Origin: Arsenophonus sp. aPb
GTDB lineage: Bacteria; Pseudomonadota; Gammaproteobacteria; Enterobacterales; Enterobacteriaceae
Reading direction: 5' to 3'
DNA: 64,000 nucleotides
Assembly: GCF_029873475.1 (NCBI RefSeq)
Contig: NZ_CP123499.1
Span: 2,976,001 to 3,040,000, forward strand
The stretch's first letter is position 1. Every line of letters starts with the position of its first letter. Below are positions 1 through 8,285 of this stretch, in pieces. The notes beneath the pieces were generated by a model. It saw nothing but the letters and a program-made list of their open reading frames with translations, was not told where the DNA came from and did not search any database. The position numbers and the translations under genes were made by a program.

Positions 1-44
1 CCGGAGTTGTCGGCTACGTTCAGCATAGTCTGTTCTTGGATCAT
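1..44 (-). CDS. rplN: 50S ribosomal protein L14 (N-terminal fragment, cut by window edge)
   Basis: Only the first 14 codons are inside the window; they begin MIQEQTMLNVADNS, which is the conserved L14 start. L14 binds 23S rRNA near the subunit interface. It is the first gene of the spc operon and follows rpsQ after a 180-base spacer that carries a promoter. The gene runs off the left edge, so it is incomplete because of the window and not because of decay. Confidence 0.93.
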   Translation of the reverse strand, partial: MIQEQTMLNVADNS

Positions 45-134
45 TTTAGTGCTCCGCTAAATGTCAACTACAACTAAGCCGCTTCTTATATAAATTGAAG
101 AGGCAGTACAATTACCCATACATGAGGGCGCAGC

Positions 135-163
135 ATTATAACACCACATCATCAATATGGACA
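135..163 (-). promoter_or_regulatory. Putative spc operon promoter
   Basis: On the minus strand a perfect TATAAT (-10, positions 135-140) is preceded by an extended -10 TG motif. Seventeen bases upstream lies a weak -35, TGTCCA (158-163). It sits in the rpsQ-rplN spacer, where E. coli has Pspc. The -10 is convincing; the -35 is poor. Confidence 0.6.
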
Positions 164-224
164 GAAAAAATAAACGGCCGCTTTGATTAAGAGCCGCTTA
201 TTCTATTATGAAATGGCTATCCTA

Positions 225-479
225 TTACAGAACAGCTTTTTCTACAACGCGAACAAGTGTCCATGACTTTGTTTTGGACAGTGGGCGGGTTTCACGGATT
301 TCCACTAGATCACCGATACCACATTCATTGTTCTCGTCATGTACATGCAATTTGGTCGTACGACGGATAAACTTACCATATAAAGGATGTTTTACCATAC
401 GCTCAATAGCAACGACAATAGATTTCTCCATCTTATCGCTAGTTACACGACCTTGCAAAGTACGGATTTTATCGCTCAT
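225..479 (-). CDS. rpsQ: 30S ribosomal protein S17
   Basis: The 84-residue product matches S17 in length and sequence (IRTLQGRVTSDKMEKSIVVA at the start, then the oligonucleotide-binding-fold core). S17 is a primary 16S rRNA binder needed early in 30S assembly. It is the last gene of the S10 operon. Its ATG overlaps the rpmC stop codon by one base (TAATG), typical of translational coupling. Confidence 0.97.
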   Translation of the reverse strand: MSDKIRTLQGRVTSDKMEKSIVVAIERMVKHPLYGKFIRRTTKLHVHDENNECGIGDLVEIRETRPLSKTKSWTLVRVVEKAVL

Positions 480-670
480 TACGCACCCGCCTTTTCAGTC
501 AATAAAGTCTTAACGCGTGCAATATCACGACGTACTTGTTTCAACAGGTGAGACTGTTGCAGCTGTCCACTTGCTGCCTGCATACTCAAGTTAAATTGCT
601 CACGTAGCAGATTAAGCAGTTCAGTGTTCAACTCTTCAACGCTTTTTTCGCGCAGCTCTTGTGCTTTCAT
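479..670 (-). CDS. rpmC: 50S ribosomal protein L29
   Basis: A 63-residue, mostly helical protein with the L29 opening MKAQELREKSVEELN and the conserved core LLNLLREQFNLSMQ. L29 lies near the polypeptide exit tunnel and forms part of the docking site for trigger factor and SRP. It overlaps both neighbours (rplP upstream, rpsQ downstream) by one base each, so the three genes are tightly coupled. Confidence 0.97.
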   Translation of the reverse strand: MKAQELREKSVEELNTELLNLLREQFNLSMQAASGQLQQSHLLKQVRRDIARVKTLLTEKAGA

Positions 671-1080
671 TACATCACCGTCTTAGTTACAAAGGTGGTT
701 TTGATAGGCAGTTTTGCTGCTGCCAACTTGAATGCTTCACGAGCTAGCTCTTCTGGAACACCGTCCATTTCATAAAGAACTTTGCCAGGTTGGATCAAGG
801 CAACCCAATACTCTACGTTACCTTTACCTTTACCCATACGCACTTCAAGTGGCTTTTCAGTAATAGGTTTATCTGGGAACACACGGATCCAGATTTTACC
901 CTGACGCTTAACTGCACGGGTCATGGCACGACGTGCCGCTTCAATCTGACGTGCAGTCAGACGTCCACGACCTACTGCCTTCAGACCGAAAGTGCCGAAG
1001 CTAACATCCGTACCCGCAGCCAGACCGCGATTGCGACCTTTATGCATTTTACGGAATTTCGTACGCTTTGGTTGTAACAT
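670..1080 (-). CDS. rplP: 50S ribosomal protein L16
   Basis: The 136-residue product begins MLQPKRTKFRKMHKGRNRG, the L16 signature, and has the family's usual length. L16 is a late-assembly protein near the A site and peptidyl transferase centre. It is part of the S10 operon, with one-base overlaps to rpsC upstream and rpmC downstream. Confidence 0.97.
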   Translation of the reverse strand: MLQPKRTKFRKMHKGRNRGLAAGTDVSFGTFGLKAVGRGRLTARQIEAARRAMTRAVKRQGKIWIRVFPDKPITEKPLEVRMGKGKGNVEYWVALIQPGKVLYEMDGVPEELAREAFKLAAAKLPIKTTFVTKTVM

Positions 1081-1790
1081 CAGCGACTCTCCTTGCGGCC
1101 TTTACGCTGCTGCTTTTTAGGTTGAACTGTCGGTTTCTCTACCTGTTCAACAGCAGCCATACCACCTAGAATCTCACCTTTGAAGATCCATACTTTAACG
1201 CCGAGTACACCATAAGTGGTGTGCGCTTCTGCAGTGTTATAATCGATATCAGCACGCAAAGTGTGCAACGGCACACGGCCTTCACGATACCACTCAGTAC
1301 GTGCAATTTCAGCGCCGCCTAAACGACCACTGACTTCCACTTTTATGCCTTTTGCACCTAGACGCATAGCATTTTGTACCGCACGTTTCATAGCTCGACG
1401 GAACATAACACGACGTTCCAGCTGTGAAGCGATACTATCAGCCACTAATTTAGCATCTAGTTCAGGCTTACGTACTTCAGCAATATTGATTTGCGCAGGA
1501 ACACCAGCAATATCTGCTACTGTCTTACGCAGTTTCTCGACATCTTCACCTTTTTTACCGATAACGATACCAGGACGAGCGGTGTGAATAGTTACACGGA
1601 TGCTCTTCGCAGGACGTTCGATAACGATACGTGAAATAGATGCCTTTGCCAGTTCTTTATTCAAATACTGGCGTACTTTAAAATCGCTGTCTAGGTTGTC
1701 AGCGAATTCTTTTGTATTCGCATACCAAGTAGAGTTCCAAGGTTTGACAATACCCAGGCGAATACCATTAGGATGTACTTTCTGACCCAT
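1080..1790 (-). CDS. rpsC: 30S ribosomal protein S3
   Basis: A 236-residue protein (233 in E. coli) starting MGQKVHPNGIRLGI. It has the KH type-2 domain with the GKKGEDVEKLRK segment near residues 78-90 and a basic C-terminal tail. S3 lies at the mRNA entry channel of the 30S subunit and contributes to helicase activity. It follows rplV by 17 bases in the S10 operon. Confidence 0.97.
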   Translation of the reverse strand: MGQKVHPNGIRLGIVKPWNSTWYANTKEFADNLDSDFKVRQYLNKELAKASISRIVIERPAKSIRVTIHTARPGIVIGKKGEDVEKLRKTVADIAGVPAQINIAEVRKPELDAKLVADSIASQLERRVMFRRAMKRAVQNAMRLGAKGIKVEVSGRLGGAEIARTEWYREGRVPLHTLRADIDYNTAEAHTTYGVLGVKVWIFKGEILGGMAAVEQVEKPTVQPKKQQRKGRKESR

Positions 1791-1807
1791 TGCTAGTCTC
1801 CAGAGTC

Positions 1808-2140
1808 TCAGCGATCGGACACAACCACAGTAATGTGGCTGGTGCGCTTCAAAATACGATCTGCACGGCCTTTCGCGCGAGGCATGATGCGTTTCATAGT
1901 TGGACCTTCGTTAACGAAAATTTTCGTAACTTTTAAGTCATCAATATCAGCACCATCGTTGTGCTCGGCGTTAGCGATAGCAGACTCAAGTACTTTCTTC
2001 ACTAAACCAGCAGCTTTCTTGTTGGTATAGTTCAGAATTTCCAGAGCTTGCGACACTTTCTTACCGCGAATCAGATCAGCCACTAAACGAACCTTCTGAG
2101 CAGAAGAACGAGCGTGGCGATGCATAGCGATAGTTTCCAT
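1808..2140 (-). CDS. rplV: 50S ribosomal protein L22
   Basis: A 110-residue protein with the L22 pattern (HRHARSSAQKVRLVADLIRG near the start, and a beta-hairpin rich in R/K around residues 85-100 that lines the exit tunnel). Full family length. It lies 14 bases after rpsS in the S10 operon. Confidence 0.97.
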   Translation of the reverse strand: METIAMHRHARSSAQKVRLVADLIRGKKVSQALEILNYTNKKAAGLVKKVLESAIANAEHNDGADIDDLKVTKIFVNEGPTMKRIMPRAKGRADRILKRTSHITVVVSDR

Positions 2141-2154
2141 CTCTTCCTCCTACC

Positions 2155-2433
2155 TTAACGTTTCTTGGCCTTTTTATCGGCCGCATGGCCGCGATAAGTA
2201 CGGGTCGGCGCGAATTCACCCAATTTATGACCAACCATTTCGTCGGTAACATAAACTGGAACATGCTGACGACCATTATGGACAGCGATGGTCAAACCGA
2301 TCATGTTAGGAAAGATCGTTGAACGACGGGACCAAGTCTTGAGAGGCTTTTTGTCTCCGCTTTCCACCGCTTTCTCTACCTTCTTCAGCAAGTGCAGGTC
2401 AATAAAAGGACCTTTCTTGAGAGAACGTGGCAT
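2155..2433 (-). CDS. rpsS: 30S ribosomal protein S19
   Basis: A 92-residue protein beginning MPRSLKKGPFIDLHLLKKVE and ending in a lysine-rich tail, as in E. coli S19. It sits in the 30S head and contacts S13 and the A-site finger of 23S rRNA. It is 14 bases from rplB within the S10 operon. Confidence 0.97.
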   Translation of the reverse strand: MPRSLKKGPFIDLHLLKKVEKAVESGDKKPLKTWSRRSTIFPNMIGLTIAVHNGRQHVPVYVTDEMVGHKLGEFAPTRTYRGHAADKKAKKR

Positions 2434-2447
2434 GGTTTATCCTCTAA

Positions 2448-3272
2448 TTATTTTTTAGAACGGTGACGTACGATATATTTATCAGTACGCTTATTGCTAC
2501 GGGTCTTCTTACCTTTGGTTTGAACGCCCCAAGGTGTTACAGGGTGTTTACCAAAGTTACGACCTTCACCACCACCATGTGGATGGTCTACTGGGTTCAT
2601 CGCTGTACCACGAACGGTAGGGCGAATTCCACGCCAGCGGCTAGCACCAGCTTTACCCAGAACACGTAGCATATGCTCCGCATTACCAACTTCACCTAAT
2701 GTTGCACGGCAATCAGAAAGTACTTTACGCATTTCGCCAGAACGTAGACGGATAGTTACATAACTACCATCACGTGCAACGATTTGCACATAAGCACCAG
2801 CTGAACGAGCCAACTGACCGCCTTTACCTGGTTTAAGCTCAACATTATGAACTGTTGAACCGACAGGAATGTTACGCATAGGTAAAGCATTACCTGCTTT
2901 AATTGCTGTATCTACACCAGACTGAATTTGGTCACCAGCTTTTAAGCCTTTTGGTGCCAGAATATAGCGACGTTCTCCATCTTTATAGAGAACTAATGCA
3001 ATATTCGCAGAACGGTTTGGATCATATTCCAGACGCTCAACAGTAGCAGCAATACCATCTTTATTACGTTTAAAGTCAATCAGACGATAATGCTGCTTGT
3101 GACCACCACCAATATGACGCGTAGTAATACGGCCATTATTGTTACGTCCACCGGTTTTATTGCTTTTTTCTAGCAACGGAGCATAAGGTTTACCCTTATG
3201 CAGCTCAGGGTTAACCACTTTAACTACGTGGCGACGGCCCGGAGACGTAGGTTTACATTTAACAACTGCCAT
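2448..3272 (-). CDS. rplB: 50S ribosomal protein L2
   Basis: A 274-residue protein (273 in E. coli) with the L2 opening MAVVKCKPTSPGRRHVVKV and the C-terminal motif MNPVDHPHGGGEGR. The histidine of that motif is the residue implicated in peptidyl transferase function. L2 is essential for subunit association. It is the central gene of the S10 operon, 19 bases after rplW. Confidence 0.98.
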   Translation of the reverse strand: MAVVKCKPTSPGRRHVVKVVNPELHKGKPYAPLLEKSNKTGGRNNNGRITTRHIGGGHKQHYRLIDFKRNKDGIAATVERLEYDPNRSANIALVLYKDGERRYILAPKGLKAGDQIQSGVDTAIKAGNALPMRNIPVGSTVHNVELKPGKGGQLARSAGAYVQIVARDGSYVTIRLRSGEMRKVLSDCRATLGEVGNAEHMLRVLGKAGASRWRGIRPTVRGTAMNPVDHPHGGGEGRNFGKHPVTPWGVQTKGKKTRSNKRTDKYIVRHRSKK

Positions 3273-3291
3273 TGTTCTTTACTCCTCCGAC

Positions 3292-3594
3292 TTACTCTGC
3301 ACCACCGATGAAGTCCAGATTCTGGCCTTCTTTCAGAGTGACGTAAGCTTTTTTCCAGTCGCTACGACGACCAATTCGCTGACCGTGGCGTTTGGTTTTG
3401 CCTTTAACCAGTAAAGTATTTACACCTTTGACTTCAACTTCGAACAGTTTTTGTACGGCAGCCTTAATCTCTGCTTTAGTCGCATCTTTCGCAACTTTAA
3501 GCACGATGGTGTTACTTTTTTCCATCGCTGTAGAAGCTTTTTCAGAGACATGCGGTGCACGTAGTACTTTTAGCAGACGTTCTTCACGGATCAT
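3292..3594 (-). CDS. rplW: 50S ribosomal protein L23
   Basis: A 100-residue protein starting MIREERLLKVLRAPHVSEKA, the L23 signature. L23 sits at the tunnel exit and is the main docking site for trigger factor and SRP. Its ATG overlaps the rplD stop region by four bases (ATGA), so translation of the two is probably coupled. Confidence 0.97.
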   Translation of the reverse strand: MIREERLLKVLRAPHVSEKASTAMEKSNTIVLKVAKDATKAEIKAAVQKLFEVEVKGVNTLLVKGKTKRHGQRIGRRSDWKKAYVTLKEGQNLDFIGGAE

Positions 3595-4196
3595 GCTAGC
3601 ATCTCCTCAATTTGCTTCACAGCGTCAGCAGTCATAACTACTTTGTCGAAGGCAATTAGACTAACAGGATCGATACCTATTGCATCACGAACATCAACTT
3701 TGTATAAGTTGCGGGCTGCTAAAAATAAATTTTCATCAACCTCATTCGTGACGATCAATACGTCATCCAGAGCCATTTCCTTTAATTTTTGCACTAGAAG
3801 CTTAGTTTTTGGCGCTTCCAAAGCAAATTTTTCGACAACAATTAGACGATCTTGACGTATCAATTCAGACAAGATGCTTTTCAAAGCACCGCGGTACATT
3901 TTTTTATTTACTTTTTGACTGTGGTCCTGTGGTCTCGCTGCGAAAGTGACACCACCAGAGCGCCAAATTGGGCTCTTAACTGAACCAGCACGTGCACGAC
4001 CAGTGCCTTTCTGACGCCATGGTTTTTTACCAGAACCTGAAACCTCAGCACGAGTTTTCTGAGCACGAGTACCTTGACGAGCACCAGCTGCATACGCAAC
4101 AACTACTTGATGCACAAGCGCTTCATTGAAATCACGCCCGAAGGTAGTTTCGGAAACAGTCAGCGCGCTTTGCGCGTCTTTCATTACCAATTCCAT
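3591..4196 (-). CDS. rplD: 50S ribosomal protein L4, autogenous regulator of the S10 operon
   Basis: A 201-residue protein, the E. coli length, with the start MELVMKDAQSALTVSETTFG and the tunnel-loop segment GSGKKPWRQKGTGRARAG near residues 56-73. In E. coli, L4 also represses its own operon at transcription and translation by acting on the S10 leader. A leader of the same type is visible at 5210-5345, so the same feedback is likely here. Confidence 0.97.
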   Translation of the reverse strand: MELVMKDAQSALTVSETTFGRDFNEALVHQVVVAYAAGARQGTRAQKTRAEVSGSGKKPWRQKGTGRARAGSVKSPIWRSGGVTFAARPQDHSQKVNKKMYRGALKSILSELIRQDRLIVVEKFALEAPKTKLLVQKLKEMALDDVLIVTNEVDENLFLAARNLYKVDVRDAIGIDPVSLIAFDKVVMTADAVKQIEEMLA

Positions 4197-4212
4197 TCCT
4201 ATCTCCTCGACG

Positions 4213-4842
4213 TTACGCCTTAACAGCTGGTTTTACAATCAGGTTGCTACCAGTCGCACCTGGAACAGCACCCTTGACCAACAGCAGATTACGCTCAGCG
4301 TCAACGCGTACTACATCCAGACTTTGAACAGTTACACGTTCATTACCCAATTGGCCTGCCATTTTCTTGCCTTTAAATACCTTACCCGGAGTTTGGTTTT
4401 GACCAATAGAACCCGGAACACGGTGTGACAAGGAGTTACCATGAGTAGCGTCCTGAGTGCGGAAATTCCAGCGTTTAACCGTACCAGCAAAGCCTTTACC
4501 TTTGGAGGTACCAGTAACGTCGACTTTCTTGACGTCAGCAAAAATTTCAACACTAATGCTTTGACCTACTGTAAATTCTTCATTTTCACTCAAACGAAAT
4601 TCACGTAGGATACGACCAGCTTCAACACCAGCTTTAGCAAAATGCCCAGCTTCAGGTTTTTTTACACGGTTTGCTTTTTTGCTACCGGTAGTAACCTGTA
4701 TTGCATTATAACCATCTGTTTCCAGGCTCTTAACCTGAGTCACTCGGTTATTTTCAATTTCGATAACAGTTACAGGAATAGAAACACCATCTTCAGTGAA
4801 GATACGCGTCATTCCTACTTTCTTCCCGACTAAACCAATCAT
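4213..4842 (-). CDS. rplC: 50S ribosomal protein L3
   Basis: A 209-residue protein with the L3 start MIGLVGKKVGMTRIF and the conserved central block THGNSLSHRVPGSIGQNQTP. The glutamine in that block is the usual PrmB methylation site. L3 initiates 50S assembly and reaches toward the peptidyl transferase centre. It is the second gene of the S10 operon. Confidence 0.98.
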   Translation of the reverse strand: MIGLVGKKVGMTRIFTEDGVSIPVTVIEIENNRVTQVKSLETDGYNAIQVTTGSKKANRVKKPEAGHFAKAGVEAGRILREFRLSENEEFTVGQSISVEIFADVKKVDVTGTSKGKGFAGTVKRWNFRTQDATHGNSLSHRVPGSIGQNQTPGKVFKGKKMAGQLGNERVTVQSLDVVRVDAERNLLLVKGAVPGATGSNLIVKPAVKA

Positions 4843-4874
4843 TGTTTCAACCTCTCAATCGCGCAACGACCTGA

Positions 4875-5186
4875 TTAACCCAGGCTGATCTGCACATCTA
4901 CACCGGCAGCCAGATCCAGACGCATCAGAGCATCAACGGTTTTCTCAGTTGGCTCAACGATGTCAACCAGACGCTTATGAGTACGAATTTCGTACTGATC
5001 ACGTGCATCTTTATTAACATGCGGCGAAATCAGAACGGTAAAACGTTCTTTACGTGTAGGTAACGGGATCGGACCACGTACTTGAGCGCCAGTGCGCTTA
5101 GCAGTTTCAACGATTTCCGCAGTTGATTGATCAATTAAACGATGATCAAAGGCTTTCAGGCGGATACGGATTCTTTGGTTCTGCAT
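4875..5186 (-). CDS. rpsJ: 30S ribosomal protein S10 / transcription factor NusE
   Basis: A 103-residue protein starting [20 protein letters not shown], of exact E. coli length. Besides its role in the 30S head, S10 (NusE) pairs with NusB on boxA RNA in rRNA antitermination; boxA sites are present in the rRNA operon of this window. It is the first gene of the S10 operon and is preceded by the structured leader. Confidence 0.98.
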
Positions 5187-5209
5187 GAGACCAGAGCTCC
5201 AACTATTTT

Positions 5210-5345
5210 ATAAACGTAAAAAATTACTCCTCGCACCCATTTCGATTGATGGGGGAGTGTAATCGTTCTCATAATAACCTCCAAATCGGAGGTATTGTTT
5301 TAATGCAGTTTTACTGCATGCTAGCCTTTTACGGCTAGGCCCCTA
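5210..5345 (-). promoter_or_regulatory. S10 operon leader, target of L4 autoregulation
   Basis: Between the S10 promoter and rpsJ the minus strand holds a series of hairpins: GCCTAGCC/GGCTAGC, ATGCAGT/ACTGCAT, ACCTCC/GGAGGT, and a large terminal stem with the arms CTCCCCCATC and GATGGGTGCGAGGAG. The terminal stem resembles the E. coli HE hairpin that contains the rpsJ ribosome binding site. In E. coli, L4 acts on these hairpins with NusA to stop transcription. The match is by recalled sequence pattern and position. Confidence 0.82.
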
Positions 5346-5362
5346 AATTAAAGAGCCCGTGC

Positions 5363-5390
5363 ATTATACGTAATTTCAAAATAAGAGCAA
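5363..5390 (-). promoter_or_regulatory. S10 operon promoter
   Basis: On the minus strand TTGCTC (-35, 5385-5390) and TATAAT (-10, 5363-5368) are separated by 16 bases. They are followed by a GC-rich stretch (GCACGGGC) that fits a growth-rate-controlled discriminator. The position agrees with the start of the S10 leader. Confidence 0.75.
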
Positions 5391-5488
5391 GCCGTAGATA
5401 AAAAAAATTGCATAAAATTTGTGTATAAAAATCTTATGCAACAACATTTATAAAAATCTTAATAAATAAAAAATAAATATCAGTTAAA

Positions 5489-5965
5489 TCATTTCTCTTC
5501 TCGGAGTTGAGATTGTAGGTAATTTTTTAGGCCTATGCTTGCTATCAACGCCAATTGCGTTTCCAGCCAATCAATATGTTTTTCTTCATCGGTTAGTATT
5601 TCAATCATTAAATCACGACTAACATAATCACCAACTGAATCTGCATAAGTGATTGCTGAACGCAGATCTTTCGCACCGTCCAGTTCAAGCAGTAAATCAG
5701 ATTTAAGCATTTCTTCCACATTCTCACCAATATTTAATTTACCTAAATCCTGCAAATTAGGTATCCCTTCAAGAAAGAGGATCCTTTCTATATATTTATC
5801 AGCATGTTTCATCTCATCAATAGATTCTTCATATTCAATATCATTAAGACGTAATAAACCCCAATTTTTAAACATACGAGCATGTAAAAAATATTGATTG
5901 ATTGCAACAAGCTCATTACCCAATAATTTATTTAAATGGGTGATCATTTTTTTATCGCCTTTCAT
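5489..5965 (-). CDS. bfr: Bacterioferritin, haem-containing iron storage protein
   Basis: A 158-residue protein of normal length starting MKGDKKMITHLNKLLGNELV. The four-helix ferritin core carries the diiron ligands E18, E51 and H54, the helix C residue E94 and the EEKH segment near 127-130. Met52 (the DEMKHAD segment) is the expected haem-binding methionine at the dimer interface. The protein forms a 24-subunit shell that oxidises and stores iron. It lies 147 bases after bfd, its release partner, and upstream of the S10 operon as in E. coli. Confidence 0.95.
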   Translation of the reverse strand: MKGDKKMITHLNKLLGNELVAINQYFLHARMFKNWGLLRLNDIEYEESIDEMKHADKYIERILFLEGIPNLQDLGKLNIGENVEEMLKSDLLLELDGAKDLRSAITYADSVGDYVSRDLMIEILTDEEKHIDWLETQLALIASIGLKNYLQSQLREEK

Positions 5966-6112
5966 TTTTTTCCTCCACTTCCAGTATCTAAAGTGTAGAT
6001 AGAAATTGTTAGACGCATAGAATAGAAAAATATTTTTATTGAAAAAATGACGAGTAATTTATTGAGTAAAGCTAGATAGGTTTTTTATAACACTTAAATT
6101 TATTCTATTAAT

Positions 6113-6316
6113 TCATTGCACTGCGTCAATTTCAGTAACAGCAGTTAAATTTATTTGTTCCTTCTTAATTAGCTGGGTTGCTTGAGGCAGGCATTTCCCA
6201 CAATGGCTACCAATAGATACACACTTCTTTAATCCACTAATGGAAGTTATGCGATTATCCCGAACTAAAGTTTTTATTGTTTTATCACTAATTCGATTAC
6301 ATAGACAGACGTACAT
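6113..6316 (-). CDS. bfd: Bacterioferritin-associated ferredoxin
   Basis: A 67-residue protein with four cysteines at positions 4, 6, 39 and 42, the spacing that holds the [2Fe-2S] cluster in E. coli Bfd. A fifth cysteine lies at 32. Bfd passes electrons to bacterioferritin to release stored iron when iron is scarce. A Fur-box-like palindrome lies 41-55 bases upstream of the start, which fits induction by iron starvation. The gene lies downstream of tuf, separated from it by a terminator hairpin. Confidence 0.93.
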   Translation of the reverse strand: MYVCLCNRISDKTIKTLVRDNRITSISGLKKCVSIGSHCGKCLPQATQLIKKEQINLTAVTEIDAVQ

Positions 6317-6356
6317 TTTTCATACCTGTAAATTAAATTCTCGCAGCAATATTAAA

Positions 6357-6371
6357 TGATAATAATTTTCA
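6357..6371 (-). promoter_or_regulatory. Probable Fur box upstream of bfd
   Basis: The 15 bases TGATAATAATTTTCA match the 7-1-7 Fur core (TGATAAT-N-ATTATCA) at all but one position. The wider 19 bases are also nearly palindromic. It lies just upstream of bfd, a known Fur target in E. coli. AT-rich background makes chance matches more likely than usual. Confidence 0.65.
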
Positions 6372-6445
6372 TTTCAATATTTCAATGTTGGTTTGAATTA
6401 TATAGACAGAAAATTAGAGTAACGGTAATAATTTTATGGCTATCA

Positions 6446-6472
6446 TAAAAAAGAGGCTTTCGCCTCTTTTTT
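6446..6472. terminator. Bidirectional Rho-independent terminator after tuf
   Basis: The stem GAGGC/GCCTC with a four-base loop is flanked by six A on one side and six T on the other, so it can act on both strands. It separates the tuf transcript from bfd. This matters because in E. coli the gene downstream of a tRNA-linked tuf is secE, not bfd. Confidence 0.85.
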
Positions 6473-6488
6473 CAAATTTAATATCTAA

Positions 6489-7673
6489 TCAAGCAATAAT
6501 TTTAGCAACGACACCCGCACCTACTGTACGACCACCTTCACGGATCGCAAAACGCAGCCCTTCATCCATCGCGATTGGCGCTATCAACGTCACTTTCATG
6601 TTGATATTATCGCCTGGCATTACCATCTCTACGCCTTCTGGCAATTCGATTGTGCCCGTTACATCCGTCGTTCTAAAATAAAACTGAGGACGGTACCCCT
6701 TAAAGAATGGCGTGTGGCGTCCGCCCTCATCTTTGCTCAAAATATAAACTTCTGATTCAAATTGAGTATGCGGTTTGATTGAGCCTGGTTTGGCCAATAC
6801 TTGACCACGTTCGACATCTTCACGCTTGGTACCACGTAATAAAACACCTACGTTTTCACCTGCACGACCTTCGTCTAACAGTTTACGGAACATTTCTACG
6901 CCAGTACACGTCGTCTTCGTCGTCTCTTTAATGCCGACGATTTCGACTTCTTCACCAACTTTAACAATACCACGCTCTACACGGCCTGTTACTACCGTTC
7001 CACGACCTGAGATCGAAAACACATCTTCGATTGGCAACAAGAATGGCTTATCTATCGCACGCTCTGGTTCTGGAATATAGCTATCCAGCGCATCGGCTAA
7101 CTCAATAATTTTCTCTTCCCACTCTGCAACGCCTTCCAGCGCTTTCAACGCTGAACCTCTGATTACCGGCGTGTCATCTCCTGGGAAATCATACTGAGAA
7201 AGCAGCTCACGCACTTCCATTTCAACCAATTCCAGCAACTCTTCATCATCAACCATATCACATTTGTTCAGGAAAACGATGATATAAGGAACACCTACTT
7301 GGCGACCTAATAGGATATGCTCACGAGTTTGTGGCATTGGACCATCGGTTGCCGCTACCACTAAAATTGCGCCGTCCATTTGTGCTGCACCAGTGATCAT
7401 GTTTTTTACATAATCTGCGTGGCCTGGGCAATCTACGTGGGCATAATGACGGCTAGGGGTATCGTATTCTACGTGAGATGTAGAAATGGTGATCCCGCGC
7501 GCTTTTTCTTCTGGTGCATTATCAATTTGATCAAATGCACGCGCACTTCCACCATATTTTTTCGCTAATACGGTGGTGATTGCAGCGGTTAAAGTTGTTT
7601 TACCATGGTCAACGTGGCCGATTGTACCAACGTTAACGTGCGGTTTTTTACGTTCAAATTTTTCTTTAGACAT
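6489..7673 (-). CDS. tuf: Elongation factor Tu, tRNA-linked copy
   Basis: A 394-residue EF-Tu with the GTPase motifs GHVDHGKT (P loop, residues 19-26), DCPGH (81-85) and NKCD (136-139), followed by the two beta-barrel domains. It delivers aminoacyl-tRNA to the ribosome. The start is ATG and the gene is preceded by thrU-tyrU-glyT-thrT, so the 5' side is that of E. coli tufB. The 3' side is bfd-bfr-S10, that of E. coli tufA. It differs from the second copy at only six residues (9, 39, 43, 74, 187, 194), all in the first half. Confidence 0.99.
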   Translation of the reverse strand: MSKEKFERKKPHVNVGTIGHVDHGKTTLTAAITTVLAKKYGGSARAFDQIDNAPEEKARGITISTSHVEYDTPSRHYAHVDCPGHADYVKNMITGAAQMDGAILVVAATDGPMPQTREHILLGRQVGVPYIIVFLNKCDMVDDEELLELVEMEVRELLSQYDFPGDDTPVIRGSALKALEGVAEWEEKIIELADALDSYIPEPERAIDKPFLLPIEDVFSISGRGTVVTGRVERGIVKVGEEVEIVGIKETTKTTCTGVEMFRKLLDEGRAGENVGVLLRGTKREDVERGQVLAKPGSIKPHTQFESEVYILSKDEGGRHTPFFKGYRPQFYFRTTDVTGTIELPEGVEMVMPGDNINMKVTLIAPIAMDEGLRFAIREGGRTVGAGVVAKIIA

Positions 7674-7801
7674 TAGATTGTCCCTCTAAGACACGGAATC
7701 GGTGGTTACACCACATTAACCAAGCAGTGAAAATTATATATTCGTTGCTTGTTTTATCGCAGGAAAAAAATCAGGGAACAATTAAGAACACTTTCTAGGA
7801 G

Positions 7802-7877
7802 TGGTGCTGATAGGCAGATTCGAACTGCCGACCTCACCCTTACCAAGGGTGTGCTCTACCAACTGAGCTATATCAGC
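7802..7877 (-). tRNA. thrT: tRNA-Thr (anticodon GGT)
   Basis: The 76-base cloverleaf pairs GCTGATA with TATCAGC, has the loop CTTGGTA with anticodon GGT, the T-arm GTTCGAATC and an encoded CCA end. It is the last of four tRNA genes ahead of tuf, the same order as E. coli thrU-tyrU-glyT-thrT-tufB. Confidence 0.97.
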
Positions 7878-7883
7878 ACATCT

Positions 7884-7959
<76 letters not shown>

Positions 7960-8057
7960 ATGAACTCGGCTACCTGACTTTAATCAGCTGCAAATTTTAT
8001 CTTAAGTATTTTGCATTGAGGTAGCATTTTAAGCTGAACACTTAAGATGAAACTTTA

Positions 8058-8142
<85 letters not shown>

Positions 8143-8166
8143 TTTTACTTATATCCAAATTTTTAA

Positions 8167-8242
<76 letters not shown>

Positions 8243-8256
8243 ATCAGGTGCTGCGC

Positions 8257-8285
8257 ATTCTAGGTAGAGAACGAGCATGTTGCAA
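8257..8285 (-). promoter_or_regulatory. Promoter of the thrU-tyrU-glyT-thrT-tuf operon
   Basis: On the minus strand TTGCAA (-35, 8280-8285) and TAGAAT (-10, 8257-8262) are spaced by 17 bases. The -10 is followed by GCGCAG, a GC-rich discriminator as expected for a stringently controlled stable-RNA promoter. A/T-rich runs upstream could act as an UP element. Confidence 0.8.
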
